From Armillaria gallica (taxonomy: Eukaryota > Basidiomycota > Agaricomycetes > Agaricales > Physalacriaceae): a DNA stretch of 64,000 nucleotides. This document shows positions 1 to 12,547 of this stretch, in pieces. The stretch is taken from assembly GCA_037576215.1 (NCBI GenBank), contig JBANDB010000012.1:2849872-2913871 (forward strand). The letters run 5' to 3'. Below the pieces are notes generated by a model. That model did no database searches, was not told the DNA's origin, and saw only the letters and a list, made by a program, of their open reading frames with translations. Position 1 is the first letter of the stretch. Each line of letters opens with the position of its first letter. The position numbers and the translations under genes were made by a program.

Positions 1-1439
1 GCCCGAGGCTTGGCCGGGCACGTACACTTGGTCCACACCCACAACGGAACTTTTCTACAGTCACTCTTCTTATCTTCATCCTCCGAATACTCTGATGTCT
101 TCATTTATGTTTTGCTCATTGCTATGGTCCTCGCTATTCTGTTTCTATTACTTGGGCTCTCCCTTCCCCAGTCCGGGTCGCAACGTATTTGTTGCAGGCC
201 ATAAATTGCCAATGTCCTTCGCCCACTGTTCTAGTCGTCCACAATTTATTTATTTTTCATCACCTTGTTCATTTACTACCCCCTGTTCACTTTGTAATTA
301 TATCCTGTTGCCTCTATCCACGAGATGCCATTATGAATTCTTCTGCCTTTCACTTGTGATACCTGTCTGTAACATTGGAATCTATGCGAGCGCGATTGCT
401 GAATTCAGAGGTACTATGTGCATCGGGCACCTCGAGGATGGATGTACAGATGCATGTCATTCGACACAGCTCGAAGTTGTGCACAAGAGCAGCTAGTCCT
501 GAGGAATTAACCCTAAGACACCAAGGCATAGAGCAGCAGTTGAGGAAATGTAAATGGGCATACATAAGTTGAGTTTTATTGATCGCACTCGCAGACATAT
601 TCCTGCTCCTGCTCGGTGAGATAGAGAGTGACTACTTAGTGGTGTAATCAGATGGGCGAGTTGCATTAAGTATCAGACTCGGTACAGACTGGAGGCTCTA
701 AGCGAAAGCGAAAGGCTTGTGAAGAGACGTGAAAATTGGAACTGAGAACGGAAGGTGATTCCAGCAATTCTTCCCCGTGACTTCTCTTCCGACCCAATTA
801 ATGTTACTAAATTATCGAAGGAGTTCGGACCATCCACAAAGCCAACCATAAATCGATATGACATCCATGGGTCAATCGATCATCAGATGGTCGTGTATGC
901 TACAAAGCACTCGTCGACAAACCGGTGCAGAACTACAAAAAATCTGAGATCTCACAAAAGAGAATATGAAAGCGGTATGTTCGAGGCTATGTAATGCTGT
1001 CAGCCTGACTGATAATGATGAAGCTGTAGTCATTGTAAGACTCATCTTTTAGGGAATGAACTGAGTTTGTAAGTCTCGATTCAGATTCCGATACTTCACT
1101 TCGGTGGCAACTGAGGCTGAAAATCTCTATTCAAACTCCGTTACATTGACAATTTAAACCCAGAAGACCGCGAGGCGGAATTTGACTGCCATCAAGATCG
1201 AGGGCGCTAGGCAAATTTAGGGCCATCTCAGATCTACTCAGAGTTCTACAGGAAGTTGACCCCGAAAGCTAAGAAGTTTTATTCGCTCTAGGGACTACGC
1301 CGCAACGATGGAGATGCGATTCCCACCAAACAGCATGACCAAGTTGTGTTTCTCTTGTTGGATGATTATACTCTCGTTATAAACCACTTCACAATGCTCT
1401 GGTTCTATCGATCCTGCGTCAGGCAACTTGCTCTCTACT
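1..1439. other. No recognisable gene
   Basis: Only short open frames occur here on either strand and none reads like a known protein or joins to a neighbour through convincing splice sites. The last part probably holds the promoter and 5' UTR of the gene starting at 1440. The window may begin inside an intergenic region. Confidence 0.5.
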
Positions 1440-2122
1440 ATGTCCTCAACAGCCTCACCACGGGGACAGTGCTACACATTCTGCCTATGTTCACGCTTCC
1501 TTCCTGGTCGTGATGTGAGCCACTATTATGACAGTGTCTCCCTTGTTCTAATGATGCCAGGTGTACCTCTGCACGTGTGGGCATGGTCCTCACGCACATA
1601 TCGACTACATGTCTCCGGTAGTCCACCATTGCCCTTCGACTCACTGTGCAGCCTATGCTCAAAAGGTGTTACTATTATCCTCTTCCATATACAAAACACC
1701 ACTAACATAGTTCGTCTCAGACGCTTCAGACACAGAATTGCACATGTGGGGCCCCCCTTTCAGACCATGTTGCTACTGTGAATGCGTACCGATTACCTGC
1801 GGCTCTTCCTTACATACCGGAATCCTTAGTAGATAATATCTGGAATGCTAGCTTCCTCTCCAACGAAGGCGCGGTCAGCCCGCCGGACAACCAGAATATC
1901 ATTCTAAGCTCTCCGGCCTTTTCCTCTCCCTCTCACAGCCTCTATCCGTCAGGATCCCAACTCGGCACCCAGGCCGATGTTACTCGTCGTTATCAGCATC
2001 TGAACGGTAGCCTCGACAGCAATGCAGCGAACGGACAATTCTATGGCCACCCAAACGTGATGTATAACGCCACGCCGGGCTCGTCCGTCTGGGACCCCAA
2101 AGGACCTCAGCCAAGCCAGTAG
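1440..2122 (+). CDS. Cys/His-rich small protein, unnamed family, copy 1
   Basis: Function unknown. Three exons fit by eye: 1440-1514, 1561-1665 and 1721-2122, giving about 193 aa. Exon 1 starts MSS and carries RGQC and CLC. Exon 2 is exactly 105 nt and encodes C-T-C-G-H-G-P-H-A-H-I-D-Y followed by a His/Cys cluster and HCAAYAQK. Exon 3 opens with TLQTQNCTCGAPLSDH and then becomes a Ser/Pro/Asn-rich, probably disordered tail. The Cys and His spacing suggests metal binding (inference). In this copy the first pair in exon 2 is C-x-C, whereas the type A and B copies have C-x2-C. There is no signal peptide or membrane segment. Seven other loci in the window share the exon plan, which supports the exon choice and shows that the single-frame ORFs here are not the real protein. 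Confidence 0.7.
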
Positions 2123-2961
2123 CCTTCATGGCAGTCTGCTTATCTCTTTACCTTCCATCCTCTAATTACCTTCGTCCTTCTTCTGCCGTCCTCACAACAC
2201 TCGACGTGTGACTACCAACGCGCTACTCACGCCTTACGGGTTTCCAATCGATCGTATGTTCCCATCCACGTCGCTTCCATTTGTGTCGGCGCCGGGCGAG
2301 GTTCCACAATTTCTGCGTGCGCTTTGAGCAGTTGATGGCGGACGATCTATTCCAACTTACCCATTTGATTTTTTTTCTCTTATTGCTTTAATACTTGTTA
2401 CCGGCTTTGTGGGGTATCATTTCGATTATTCTTTGCCATCGGATCGCACGCATATCAAAATATTCTTCTTTCCCTATGTTTTCAATGTCTATACCGCTTT
2501 GGATTGCTTGGAATTTAACCGCGTACTTAGTCTCCACCATGAACAGAAATTCCGTTCTAAATCTACCTCAACGCGATGAACCAACTACTGTGATACGTTA
2601 AATAGTGACAAATATTGAGATATATCTCTAGACATGAGCAACAACCACCAATTTTGAGAAATATCGCATGCACATAACACAAGAAGAAATTTCATTCGCA
2701 AAAAATGATGTACCCAACAGCTTGTCCTAAGATTTTTATCCTATCAGAAAGTATCTTACCTTTGGACCAAGATGGGCCAACAAATTTGAAGCTCTTTGTC
2801 ACACGACCGAGCTGGCCATCTGGATGCAGTCAAGTTAGAAAGCAGCATCCCGCTTTGTCCGTCCATCCTCTCTCTTTGGATCCACGTCGTTGCTACTTAC
2901 TCCTTCACACCTGGTCTGTGGCCGCCATTCCAACATGGTCCTGTTTTCCAAAGTGGCGATA
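2123..2961. other. Intergenic, between convergent copies 1 and 2
   Basis: Holds the 3' flanks of the two converging Cys/His-family loci. I see no other gene. Confidence 0.5.
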
Positions 2962-3773
2962 CTAATATCTGGACTCAGACGCCTCTTCGATCTCGACACA
3001 ATGCTCTTGATGGTTTGTGGTAGCAGGGTGATGGTCACGGTGCAGCACAGAAAGAGGCGTTGACAAATAATTCAGGAAAATGGCGTGCGAAACACCTCCG
3101 TCGTTGTATAATCGTGTGGGATGTCCGAGATTTGGATACGGATGACGGGGGCGACATCTATCGAGGATATGGATAGCCTGAGTAGACACGAATCTAGCAT
3201 CTTGTGATTTAACCCTCGCGTTTACACCTGTCGTTAGTGTCTTCAGTAATTGATAATTGATAATTGGTTGAATGTGTGAAATGGTATTGGCATTGTGGCG
3301 AGGAGGAAATAGGAGTGAGAACGGACAGCATGAGGTTTGCGCCGTCGTCGTCGGCTCTTGAGTAGTAGGTGAGCGATAGGCATTGAAAACGGGGGCATGA
3401 ACTACGAGGAGTGCCCTACAGCTGCATTCACGCGTCTTAGGCGTCTAGGTTGAACGCACTGCATCAGTGTTTGTCGTAATACAAGGGCGGAGGGGATACC
3501 GTTTGAACGTAGGCCACACAATAATTAGAAGGGCAAAAGTGGACGATGAGGAAGACGTAGTCAGCATGGTCGTGAATGCCGTGGCCACAACACAACGGGA
3601 CTAGGCGGTTGTGAGCATATATGAGAAATTTCGCAGCAAAGCGCATGCACCTGGTGTCGAGTATGCCACTGAGATTGGTCTCGATGGGCAGTGAAACGTA
3701 GACACCGAACAAGGCCTGTATTGCTAGTGTGACGCATCGTCCTCTAATCGGAAGTAGGGACTACTGAAGACAT
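2962..3773 (-). pseudogene. Decayed Cys/His-family member, copy 2
   Basis: On the minus strand a start-like ATG at 3773 begins MSS, as in the family. The frame stops after nine codons, while the expected R-G-x-C segment continues in another frame from about 3745, so a small indel is implied. Exon 2 (about 3640-3480) still reads CCGHGIHDHADYV and CVAYVQT, but the first Cys of the usual C-x2-C is displaced and the pair is now adjacent. Exon 3 starts near 3433 with TPKTRECSC and stays open to the stop at 2962, with a long tail unlike other copies. Splice signals are still present. Most likely a pseudogene; a functional product from a different first exon cannot be excluded. Confidence 0.6.
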
Positions 3774-4752
3774 GGTGATCGAGCTGCTGAGTAAAGGACG
3801 GGGCTCATCTTGACGTGTCTATATGCTAATAGTCGAGTGTGTGTGAGAGGAGACCGTTATTAGATGCAGAGGTTGAACTTTAACGCGTGACGTACCGCGG
3901 TCGGCCAAATGCAGCACTGTCTACTGAAACGAGACGGGACAAATGAAGCACAAGAACGCATCTTATTAGTTCACTGATGTTTCCCAGAACGCAGGCACTT
4001 GTTACAACTCAGGCCATAATAAGCTGAACGGCCTACGACCTATTATTAGCACTCGAGTCAACTGTACCGTTTTCTCTTGGAACTCAACTGAACGCGAAAG
4101 AGAATGACCCACCAAATCAACATCAGCATCGTCAGCATTGTAATGAGGGCCTTGCGCTGGAGGTAACGCCAGTTTTCTCCCTCTGTCCATGTCAATGCCC
4201 ATACGATAGTGCCCATTGATGAACATCGTCACTTCTCGTCATAGATGGTGACACCGACCGCTGTTACCAACATGATATTCGTGATGATCGCTTCCTACTC
4301 AGACGCGCTATCATCACAGTGCTCCAGCGGCTTGCGTCATTAGATGCTTGACCGTCGATAATTGCGTCCGTGGGAGTGTAATTAGGCGCCCACACAACCC
4401 AACCAGCTCACCGTTTCAATGGGCTGGTTATAGAGAACGCGTTCTGTTGCTTAGCACAGTGTGAGATGTGAGAGTAGGAGACAGGCTCATCTTAGGGTAA
4501 TTTTATACGTCCAAAGTCAGACACGCAGATTTGGAAGCTAGTTTGGCTGTGATGTACAGGTCAGTGCCGTGACACGGGAAAAAAGGTAATTGGGAGGTGA
4601 GATATCGACTCATGATGCGTGATCATCGATAAAAGTCTCATCCAATATCGACATGGAAATGAACTTGAAGACGGCACAGCATGATTATAAGATACATGGA
4701 TAGATAGGCCAAAACAAAATGTCAAGAGGATAAGAAGCAGTTGTCATGAGGT
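3774..4752. other. Intergenic
   Basis: A short minus-strand open frame at 4002-4232 has no recognisable features. The right end is the 3' flank of SPT16. Nothing else is supported. Confidence 0.5.
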
Positions 4753-7700
4753 TCATCGCTTTCCTTTCCCATTCGACTTCTTTCCATTCTCCCTCGACTT
4801 GCTGCTTGACTTGCCGCTCGACTTGCCATTCGACTTGCCGTTCGACTTGGACTTCTTAGGGCGATCGGATTCCGAATCGTCGCCACCATTCCCTTGTTTG
4901 GCCTCGGCTCGCTTCAGATCAGCTGTGAAACATCCAGATAAATCACGGCCGTCCACGACAAAAGAAAAGCACCCACATTTCGCAGCCTTCCTCTCAAGCT
5001 CATCCCAATCGTCACCTTCATCACTATCGGACCCCTCACCAAAGTCTGACCCGCTCTCGCTTCCGCTAGCATCGGAGTAGGCACTCTCTTCGTCACTGCT
5101 GCTAGACTCCATTTCTTGGGCTTCCGCTGCGAAATCAGACTCTGAATCAGACATTTCCGACGCGTCGCTCTGGTCAGATAGTCAGTATTCACCCCTTTCC
5201 AGCAGACGCAAATACAGACCTCGGCGCCATTCGACGCTCCCAAGAAACTCCACCCTCCATTGTGGAAAAACTCATATGGGTTCTCGTTGATATGCTTCAT
5301 GATAGGTCCCCAGTTCAAATTGACAGGACCTTCCGCCATAGGGACATCAACTGAGCTGGTTGGATATCAATGAACGCAAAAGAGCAATGAAGTACAATAA
5401 CTCACTCTAGCCAGTTCTTGACGTCATCCATTTGTGAACTCGGTATTGAATTAATATGCAAGGGCGCCTTGTTGAAGTCTTTGAAAATCAACACCAGATC
5501 GAATTGCTTTAAGCTGTACTGGACACGTTCCAGCGATGCGACCTCGATCTCAGCCAAAGTCACGACGAGGAATGGGGAGTCTGTCAGATGCACGAGACAT
5601 TCTGTTGTGGGCTGGAGCCGCACGCCAGTTCGGAATGGTACACCTTCAAAGGATAGTTCTCGGAAGGGGATGTCGAGCTCTAACGTATCTCCAAGCTGTG
5701 CGCATGTCACGTAAGACGTCCATATTAAGATATATTCCGCGAGAGACTTACTGCTGTCGACCCAGCTTCGGCAATTTTCTCTGCAAATGCCTTGATCTCT
5801 TTGTTGAGTACCTGACGCCTCCGCCTTTCTTGTTGCTCCATCTCGATTTCATCCTCATCACCATATCTGTGCTTCCGCTTCCGATTACCAGTCTCGTCGA
5901 ACTGGACATCGGTAGCTTCACGGTAGAATTGAACGTCCTGAAAGCGAAAGTTACATTGTGATTGTATTCAGCAACTCGTCAACATACCAGCGCCTTTTTC
6001 TTCCCTATCATGATGGGCGCCCTGAGGTGAACGTGTATAATAACCAACAGTTCATGGTCACATGGTTGGAAGAACAAGTGTTTGATGTTACTGAAGAGGA
6101 TATCTACCATTCAGAGTCAATGAAGATCACAAGCAATTATAATAAGTCTCCTACTCACCGACTTTCTGGGACCCGATTGGTGATTGATAGCGTATACCGT
6201 TCTGGTGAATTTCAACCTCTCCCGGTAGCCGTTTCCCATCAAGCGGTGGACGGATAAACGACTCAGTCAGTTTGATAGGTCGCCGGCCCTTCAACTCAAT
6301 TAGTTTATCCTGCTCAATGACATCAGCCATCTCTTTCTTTTGTTGTTCCCGCTTGTTAGCCTCCTTCTTCAAGTCAGTAATCTGTTTATAGATACTGTCA
6401 AAGCGGTGCCCCTCGGTGGAGCGATACGATATCGAGCGAACAAATGTTGCATCAGGGTCTTCGAAGGGCTGTATTACCATCAGAACACGTCATGCATATC
6501 AGCGACAAGTTCAATACCGTGTCCTCCTTCTTGCCGGCGAGTTGGCCAGGTGTCTGGAAATTGATTCGGAGATGAGTAAATTCGCCCTCGTCGTTTTTGC
6601 TTGCATTTTTAATCGCATTGATATGGAACGGAACAGCGAAGCCATGAATAGGGAGAATGACTGTTTGTGCTTTCCGGTCGACAAAAATCTGGTTCGATCG
6701 TGAGCGCATACCCTGCCTGACACAAATAGTCACCGAGATACGTACGCGCAATTTGTCAACTTCAGCAGGAAGAGCAGCTTCGCCCTTATAACTCTGGAAC
6801 TTCTTCCATCCCTTACCCTCCTTTCCACTCGTAGCACCGCCCTCCTCGGAATACTTAGCCAGTCCTTCCTGATGGATCTTCTCGTGGAGCTCACGTTGAT
6901 GCTCTGCTAGTTTTGCGGCGGCCGTTTGATGGACCTCATCCTGAGTACGACGAGTCTGGTTGCGCAGAACTTTCCCGCCAACTGTCTTGACCTTCGCAGG
7001 TGTTCCGTTCGTCCTTGGTTGCACAGGCGGCTTGCGATCTTTTTTCTGCGGCTTCTCGTCCGCACTATCACCATTCAAGAAAAAAAGTGTGTCTTTGGGA
7101 GATTTGACGCCTTCAGTGAGAATGGTAGACTCGTCTTCTCCAACCTGGATGGTATCGGCGAGATGGAGGGCGTACCTAGCGAACATAAGGATTTTTCTCT
7201 AAAATGGAGATAGCGCTCACTTTACGCCATTGGCATCTGTTAGATCATTGAATCCCAAGCCTAGGATGATCACCATATTGGCATGTAGAGCACGAGTATT
7301 CTTGGCAGAAAGTAGATAGGCAGCATCCCGGAATTCTACACCAGTCTGACAGTGAAACTTGAATATTTGAAAAGTGAATGAAGGAGGGAAGCTACTCACC
7401 CCAAAGCCAATGTTCTTGACAAAATGTTTTTCGAGTGCAGGGTCCTTCTCCGCAACGAATGATAACGCATGCTGATAGGCATCCCGTGCCGTAACTCCTT
7501 CTTTAATAAAGGACAGCATTTCGGTCTGTAATGATAGTAGGAGGTTGTATTGCGCCTCTTGGCTCTAATGAGAAGTCAGCGCCAAGCCTGTATATATAGG
7601 ACATCAAAGCGCACGGATGTCGGATCCACGATAAATGTCCGAGCGACATTGGCGCCGTAGGTCTTGAACCGCATTCCGAATGCCACCAGTAGCACCCCTT

Positions 7701-8868
7701 TGTGGGAAATGTTGTCCTCCGAAGACTCTTCGGTGTACCGAAGGTCATAACCGCTTTTGCTCGACCGGGATATGATGATGGGGGAATAACAGAATTCAGT
7801 TACTTGCCAGTCCGCCTAACGAAGACTCAATCAAAGACACGAGTAACATAGTTACGGCGTACGCACTTCTGGAAGCTTCTTGCCCTTGTAATGGCCCCAT
7901 ACATTCATATCCGGGCCTTTCGCCTTCTCGCCCTCCCCTGATCCCAAGCGCGCTTCAATCTGAGCCGCGAGCTGATCATGACTGATTTTCGTTTCCCGGT
8001 CCAAAATGGTCTCCAATCTAGGCGCGACATAGTGCTTGAGGAGTGTAGATGTTAGACCGGCAGCAACCTTCGTAGCTTTCTGAATTTAGATACAAGCGTC
8101 AGAGATTCAGAAGACGAGAGCTAATTCCCTGACACGCACGAGTTCTTCTTCATCCTTAACGGTCATAAAGGAGGATATGGAGTGGGACATGTCAACGAGC
8201 TCTGGCTTATCAGAAGACTCAGCAATCTGTTTCCCCCATTCCGTCACTATTTTGCCAGTGTGCTTCTCCTTCACTAGGGTGCCGACTTTTTTGTGACTGA
8301 GGTATAGCTCGGCGAATTTGGGAAGTGCGTCGTTGGCAGGCTCCTTTGCTTTTGCTTGAGGGAATATTTTCACGGGAATGGCAGCAGTCGGATCCTGAAT
8401 TTGCGCCAAGAATTTTGCTTCAAAAACGTCGCGTAAGACAGTGTCAAGCATGACGCAAGTTGATAACGCACCTTTTGACGCTGAACATAATATAGAGAGC
8501 TTGTCCTTCTCAAACAGAATAAATGTCGAGGGGAATTCGTAACCAAGTAGCCATTGCTGGTAAAAGAGAGACACGTAAGCCCGGAATGCGCCAGTAGGCA
8601 GATAAGTTTGTGGAGCATGGTGCACGGACCTGGAAACAGGTGCCCTTCCTCATGGGTTCATCGTCGGCAGCAGGATCTCCCGCAATAAGCATTAAAGCAT
8701 CACACTCTGCCACAGTAGCGTAGTCATTAGTGGGGCTCGCGTTCTAAGGCGCCATGCTGTGAATCAGAGAAAAAGCGGGGTAGAATGAAGAACAAGGCTT
8801 ACGTTCCATCCATTGTATATCTTCTGTAGGCGAGCTTGAAAAACAGCTTTGTTCAGCTCGACGAGCAT
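4753..8868 (-). CDS. SPT16: FACT complex histone chaperone subunit Spt16
   Basis: Large subunit of FACT, which with Pob3 (and Nhp6 in yeast) displaces and reassembles H2A-H2B during transcription and replication in the nucleus. The start is the ATG at 8868, reading [20 protein letters not shown]. The N-terminal peptidase-like, catalytically dead domain follows through about 8100 (for example [20 protein letters not shown]). The middle and PH-like domains lie at 7500-5400. The end carries [17 protein letters not shown] and then an acidic Ser/Asp/Glu run typical of the Spt16 C-terminus. About ten short introns interrupt it; one of 50 nt lies inside the acidic tail near 4920-4970. The last ~40 residues are an unusual Lys/Ser/Gly/Asn repeat (separate entry). 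Length and domain order agree with the family. Confidence 0.95.
4795..4850 (-). repeat. 12-bp tandem repeat in the SPT16 3' coding end
   Basis: A 12-bp unit containing GACTTGCC (plus strand) is repeated about four to five times in frame. It encodes S-N-G-K or S-S-G-K blocks in the C-terminal tail of Spt16, giving a basic low-complexity end after the acidic region. Copy number may vary between strains. Confidence 0.75.
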
Positions 8869-9683
8869 TTTCGGAGCTCACAGAAGGGCGAGTGGGCGTC
8901 GAGGTAAGCAGTCAAGATGAAGGCGCGTTCTCGGAGGCGCGAGTATTGTCGGAGCTCAAATTTACCGGCATCACATGTCACTAAAACGTGATTTAGTGTC
9001 ACGTCACACGGCAAATCTAGACTATGCAGTGACATCACCGTACACGTAGTATTGAATAGTAAGCCTGATAAGCATCTTGGAGCACAAACAATTAGGATCT
9101 GGGTGAATACTTGCAAAGGCTTGCAACAAACATTTCAGGTCGTGTCTTCGAATTCGTCGCAGAAGTGCTATGTTCCTTTGACCCAAAGGATAATACAACG
9201 AAGAGTTCGAATTTCATCCTTTGACTGCCCTGGTTCTGGCAATCAGTGTCGGACATCGGTGGCCGCGGCAGGCTTGCAGCACGAGTCTGCCTTACGAGAA
9301 GAAAGGACATACTTCGAGCAGAACGACTTTAGTAGTCGCTGAATACTAAGTTTGCGGATGGGCCACAGGAGTCGTTGGTCTCACCCAAGTAGTACATTGC
9401 AGAAGGCCACGGCGTAGAACTTGAAGATGATGAATAATAATGATATCATATCATAGATAAGTAAAATCCCAAAGTTTATTAGAACAAGAATTGGAGGGTA
9501 AATATACAAAACGACGAGGTAAAAGGGGTGCTAATGGAAGACATAAATATGTATACGTGCACAAAAGCAAACCGAAAACAGAGATGGAAGTGAGAGAGAT
9601 TCCGCTGTGATGATAAATATAAGTGGAAGACAGAGATGGAACGACGATGATACAGTTTTTAATGGTGATGGTAACGATACATT
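8869..9683. other. Intergenic between two minus-strand genes
   Basis: Contains the SPT16 upstream region and the 3' flank of the gene at 9684-10384. Open frames at 9052-9342 and 9451-9858 look like shadows or UTR. Confidence 0.5.
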
Positions 9684-10384
9684 TTACTCCAGCACTTCGT
9701 CCGGCGTGGGAAGGGGCAGGGGTATGGCTGCGGGACTCAATTGTAATGAGTTCACCACAGTAGGCGACGGGGTAATGGCAAGCTGACGTTGTCGCTGGAA
9801 TGGGTTGCGAGTGTTGGTGCGTGAAATCGGGGAAGCTGCAGGATAAGATCAACGACAACGACGACGATTAGAGACAAATGAAATCTCACAGAGAATGGCA
9901 TTGGAGAACCACTGATATTGCCTGAAGTTTAACTCGTCCTCCATTTCTAACCCCACCGACACTGCCTCCGCCCCCGTATCCGCAGCTGAGTCACTGTCGC
10001 TGGCCTGAGCGATAGCTTTGAGCGCAAATGCGGTGGTAGTCCGTAGCACGGGCGAGTGTGGGGGGAATAAGCTGAGAGAAGGCCTAAGGATCGAGAGGAA
10101 CTCTTCCAAGGCCTCAGTTGATAGGGCAGATCTGCAGGGTAACTATTCGGGCCACTGATGGTGATGCTGGGATGACGAGAAGGCACGTACCGTGGTGAAG
10201 ACCGCAAGCTAGGTGAGCTACTAAGCTCTCTGCTGTCAGACGATGTCGTCGACGAGAGCTTGTTGATCTCTTCCACACGGGAGGCAGGTCGTACTAGAAA
10301 ATTACTGAATGATGCAGTGGCAAGCCGAACCGGGCGAGGAGCCACGAGGACGGGATTACATTCGTTGGATGCGTTAAAGTTCAT
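9684..10384 (-). CDS. Small Ser-rich hypothetical protein
   Basis: Not recognised. Three exons join in frame: 10384-10191, 10131-9890 and 9835-9684, for about 195 aa. The N-terminal 65 residues are rich in Ser, Arg and Pro, with SSTTSSDSRELSSSPS. The centre (TEALEEFLSILRPSLSLFPP, then ALKAIAQASDSDS) looks helical and ends with ELNFRQYQWFSNAIL. The C-terminus is RQRQ followed by PLPLPTPDEVLE. Donor and acceptor sites are canonical and intron phases match. No signal peptide or membrane helix. Probably a conserved fungal protein, but I cannot assign a role. Confidence 0.6.
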
Positions 10385-11410
10385 GGTAAATGAAAGATGA
10401 TGAGATATGGACTAAGATATAGAATCGGGGAATCAGGATAGGCAACGAGTGTCGAGGCGATGATGAAGGCCAGGAAGAAAGAAAAGACCAGGGTGCACAT
10501 GGCTATCCGGCCCTGCTTGTACTTGTTGATTCTCATTGCCATTTCGAGAACAAATGTAAGCCGGTCGGCGGATCACAAATTCAAGCATATTTGGCGAAAG
10601 ACTCTTTTTAGTGTCCACATCGTCCTATGATCGTCTTCAGGCAATCAAAAGGCAGTCCCATTTAGCTTCACCTCATCAGGGAGCTCCCAGTATGGCTCTG
10701 TAGATCATCCTCGTAATATTGATGCAGCTGATGAGTCAACAAGGCTTTGACCGCCTTCTTCCCTCTTCGTTCCCAATCGACCAACCAATCTGCCCAACGT
10801 CATGTCGCCTACCTTCTGATCAGCTGGATTTGCGAACATACCCAAAATTTCAATCTGGCTTACGCGCTGCACATCTGACGTGAATCCTATTTGTATATCC
10901 GATTATCTCTGACTCGACACAACGCAAGGCCACTTTGATTCACAAGAATAGTGTATGTCCTTCATATTGCAACACCCATATCAACGTCTTCAATAGCACC
11001 CCCACCTAGAGGATTTTGTATCCAGGTAGAATAATATCTACCGTCGATGTCTGGGCTTCACTCCCCATGTGTCGCCTCTGCAGAACTTTAAGGCTATTCT
11101 GGCCTGAGATGGACCAAATATCTCATCCACGATAGTCAACCTGTGCCAAGTGTGTATATGGTATCCGTGCGCTCGTCGACTACATTTATCGCTTCTTGTG
11201 GCTTAAACGGTCCTCACGCGGAGTCTGCGCTGTAGCCACCGTAGCCCAAACATGTGGCACTACGTACCAAGCGTCTTCCTCCGGACTCGAATTGGGTATC
11301 CTGTCATAGTCGGCAGTGCCGTTTCCCCAAGTGGCTGTCAGAGCATGACGTTCGGCAAGCAAGAGCTTTTGTGTCGCCGATTTAGCAAGAACAGAATGCA
11401 TCCGGGAATC
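10385..11410. other. Intergenic, no clear gene
   Basis: Minus-strand open frames at 10433-10618 and 11186-11440 have no family features and no convincing splice links. I see nothing else. Confidence 0.4.
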
Positions 11411-11881
11411 ATCAAGAGTGGTCGGAAAGAGGTGCTTCATTGGTCGCCGCGGCTGGAAACTAAGTCAAGCTACAAGCCCCGTGCAAACCAGAAAGGGAAT
11501 CTAACCACAGTCCAAAAAAGTCCAACCGGTAACTTGGACAATGCTCCATCGGCAATCAATACTGTAGCATAGACTGAAATGGACAACGACTGAGAAGCAA
11601 CCGGAAAGCTTCGAAGCCGTTCCTCCACGGCCGCGGGATTCAAAACTGCATAGTGCTTGAAGAGGAAATGCAGATTCAACTTCGGCAACTTAACAGTGTT
11701 CGCGGCCTCGGAAGGCTAAGCAAACGCGGCCTTTCCCACTATCTACCAAGGAAATTACGTTGTTGCAGAGACTGACAACGGTCATCACAACTGGATTTCC
11801 CTTTTCATTCACAGATAGCAGAAGGTTATAAAGTGTGTCGAAGGCAACTTCGTATTTTACCGTCTCTCCTGTTATCGCCAT
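11411..11881 (-). CDS. Possible small hypothetical gene
   Basis: Low-confidence model. ATG at 11881 (MAITGETVKYEVAFDTLYNL) runs to a 58-nt intron (donor at 11746, acceptor before 11688). Exon 2 continues LPKLNLHFLFKHYAVLNPAA and on to DGALSKLP. A third exon after an acceptor near 11433 would end at 11411. The text looks protein-like (alternating hydrophobic and helical), with clean GT and AG sites, but matches no family I know. It is head-to-head with the frameshifted family copy at 11900, only 18 bp away, so one of the two may be a relic. Confidence 0.35.
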
Positions 11882-11899
11882 CTATAACAGCTCGTACAT

Positions 11900-12547
11900 C
11901 ATGTCTTCAACCTCCCTACCTTTGAGAGCGATGCATCCAGGCCCATAGTGGTGCTGCTTGCTGGTGTCCTTGGTTTGTCTCTCCTGCGTCTACCGTGCTA
12001 GATCAGGTAGGCTCGTTTCTGCCGGGTCAGTCTCCCATGTTCACGTCCTTTCCAGTCTAACTGTGCCGCTTGCGGCCATGGCATTCACGGACACGTCGAC
12101 TACGTCTCGATGTTCGTCCATTACTGTGCTGCAACCCAATGTGCCGCATATGCCCAGAAGGTATGCCGGGTCCTCTTCTCACGATGCTCGCAGTAAAGAC
12201 TAACTCAATGCTAGACGCCACAAACGCAGGCATGCACTTGTTCGGCTCAGCTTGCTGATCATGGCCTAGCCGTGAATTTGCATCGTCCTGCCGACCCATC
12301 CGACATCGCGGGTTTATTCACCGACGACATTCCAGTGGATGGCGTCCCTTCCAATGACGACGCGTCCCACTCTTCTGGTGACACGTCAAGTATTGAGCCC
12401 ATTCTGACACCCATCTACAACCCTTCCATGGTCTACTCGTCCGCTACTGGATTGGACACTATTCGACCCGAAGTACATGACTTTGGGACTCTTCCTCAGA
12501 TGGAAGACATTATCGTTCAAGATCAGGAACAATATCGTCTTAACTGA
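11900..12547 (+). pseudogene. Cys/His family type B copy with frameshift, copy 3
   Basis: Close relative of the intact gene at 15896-16572. Exon 1 starts MSSTSLP at 11900. A 2-nt loss relative to that gene (AGAGCG-ATGC against AGAGCGCGATGC) puts a stop after 15 codons, while the homologous segment CIQAHSGAACWCPWF continues in another frame. Exon 2 (about 12056-12160) keeps CAACGHGIHGHVDYVSMFVH and CAAYAQK; exon 3 (about 12215-12547) keeps TPQTQACTCSAQLADH and a complete tail ending EDIIVQDQEQYRLN. Only the first exon is broken, so the damage looks recent, or it is a base-calling error. No alternative ATG in the correct frame is present in exon 1. Confidence 0.7.
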
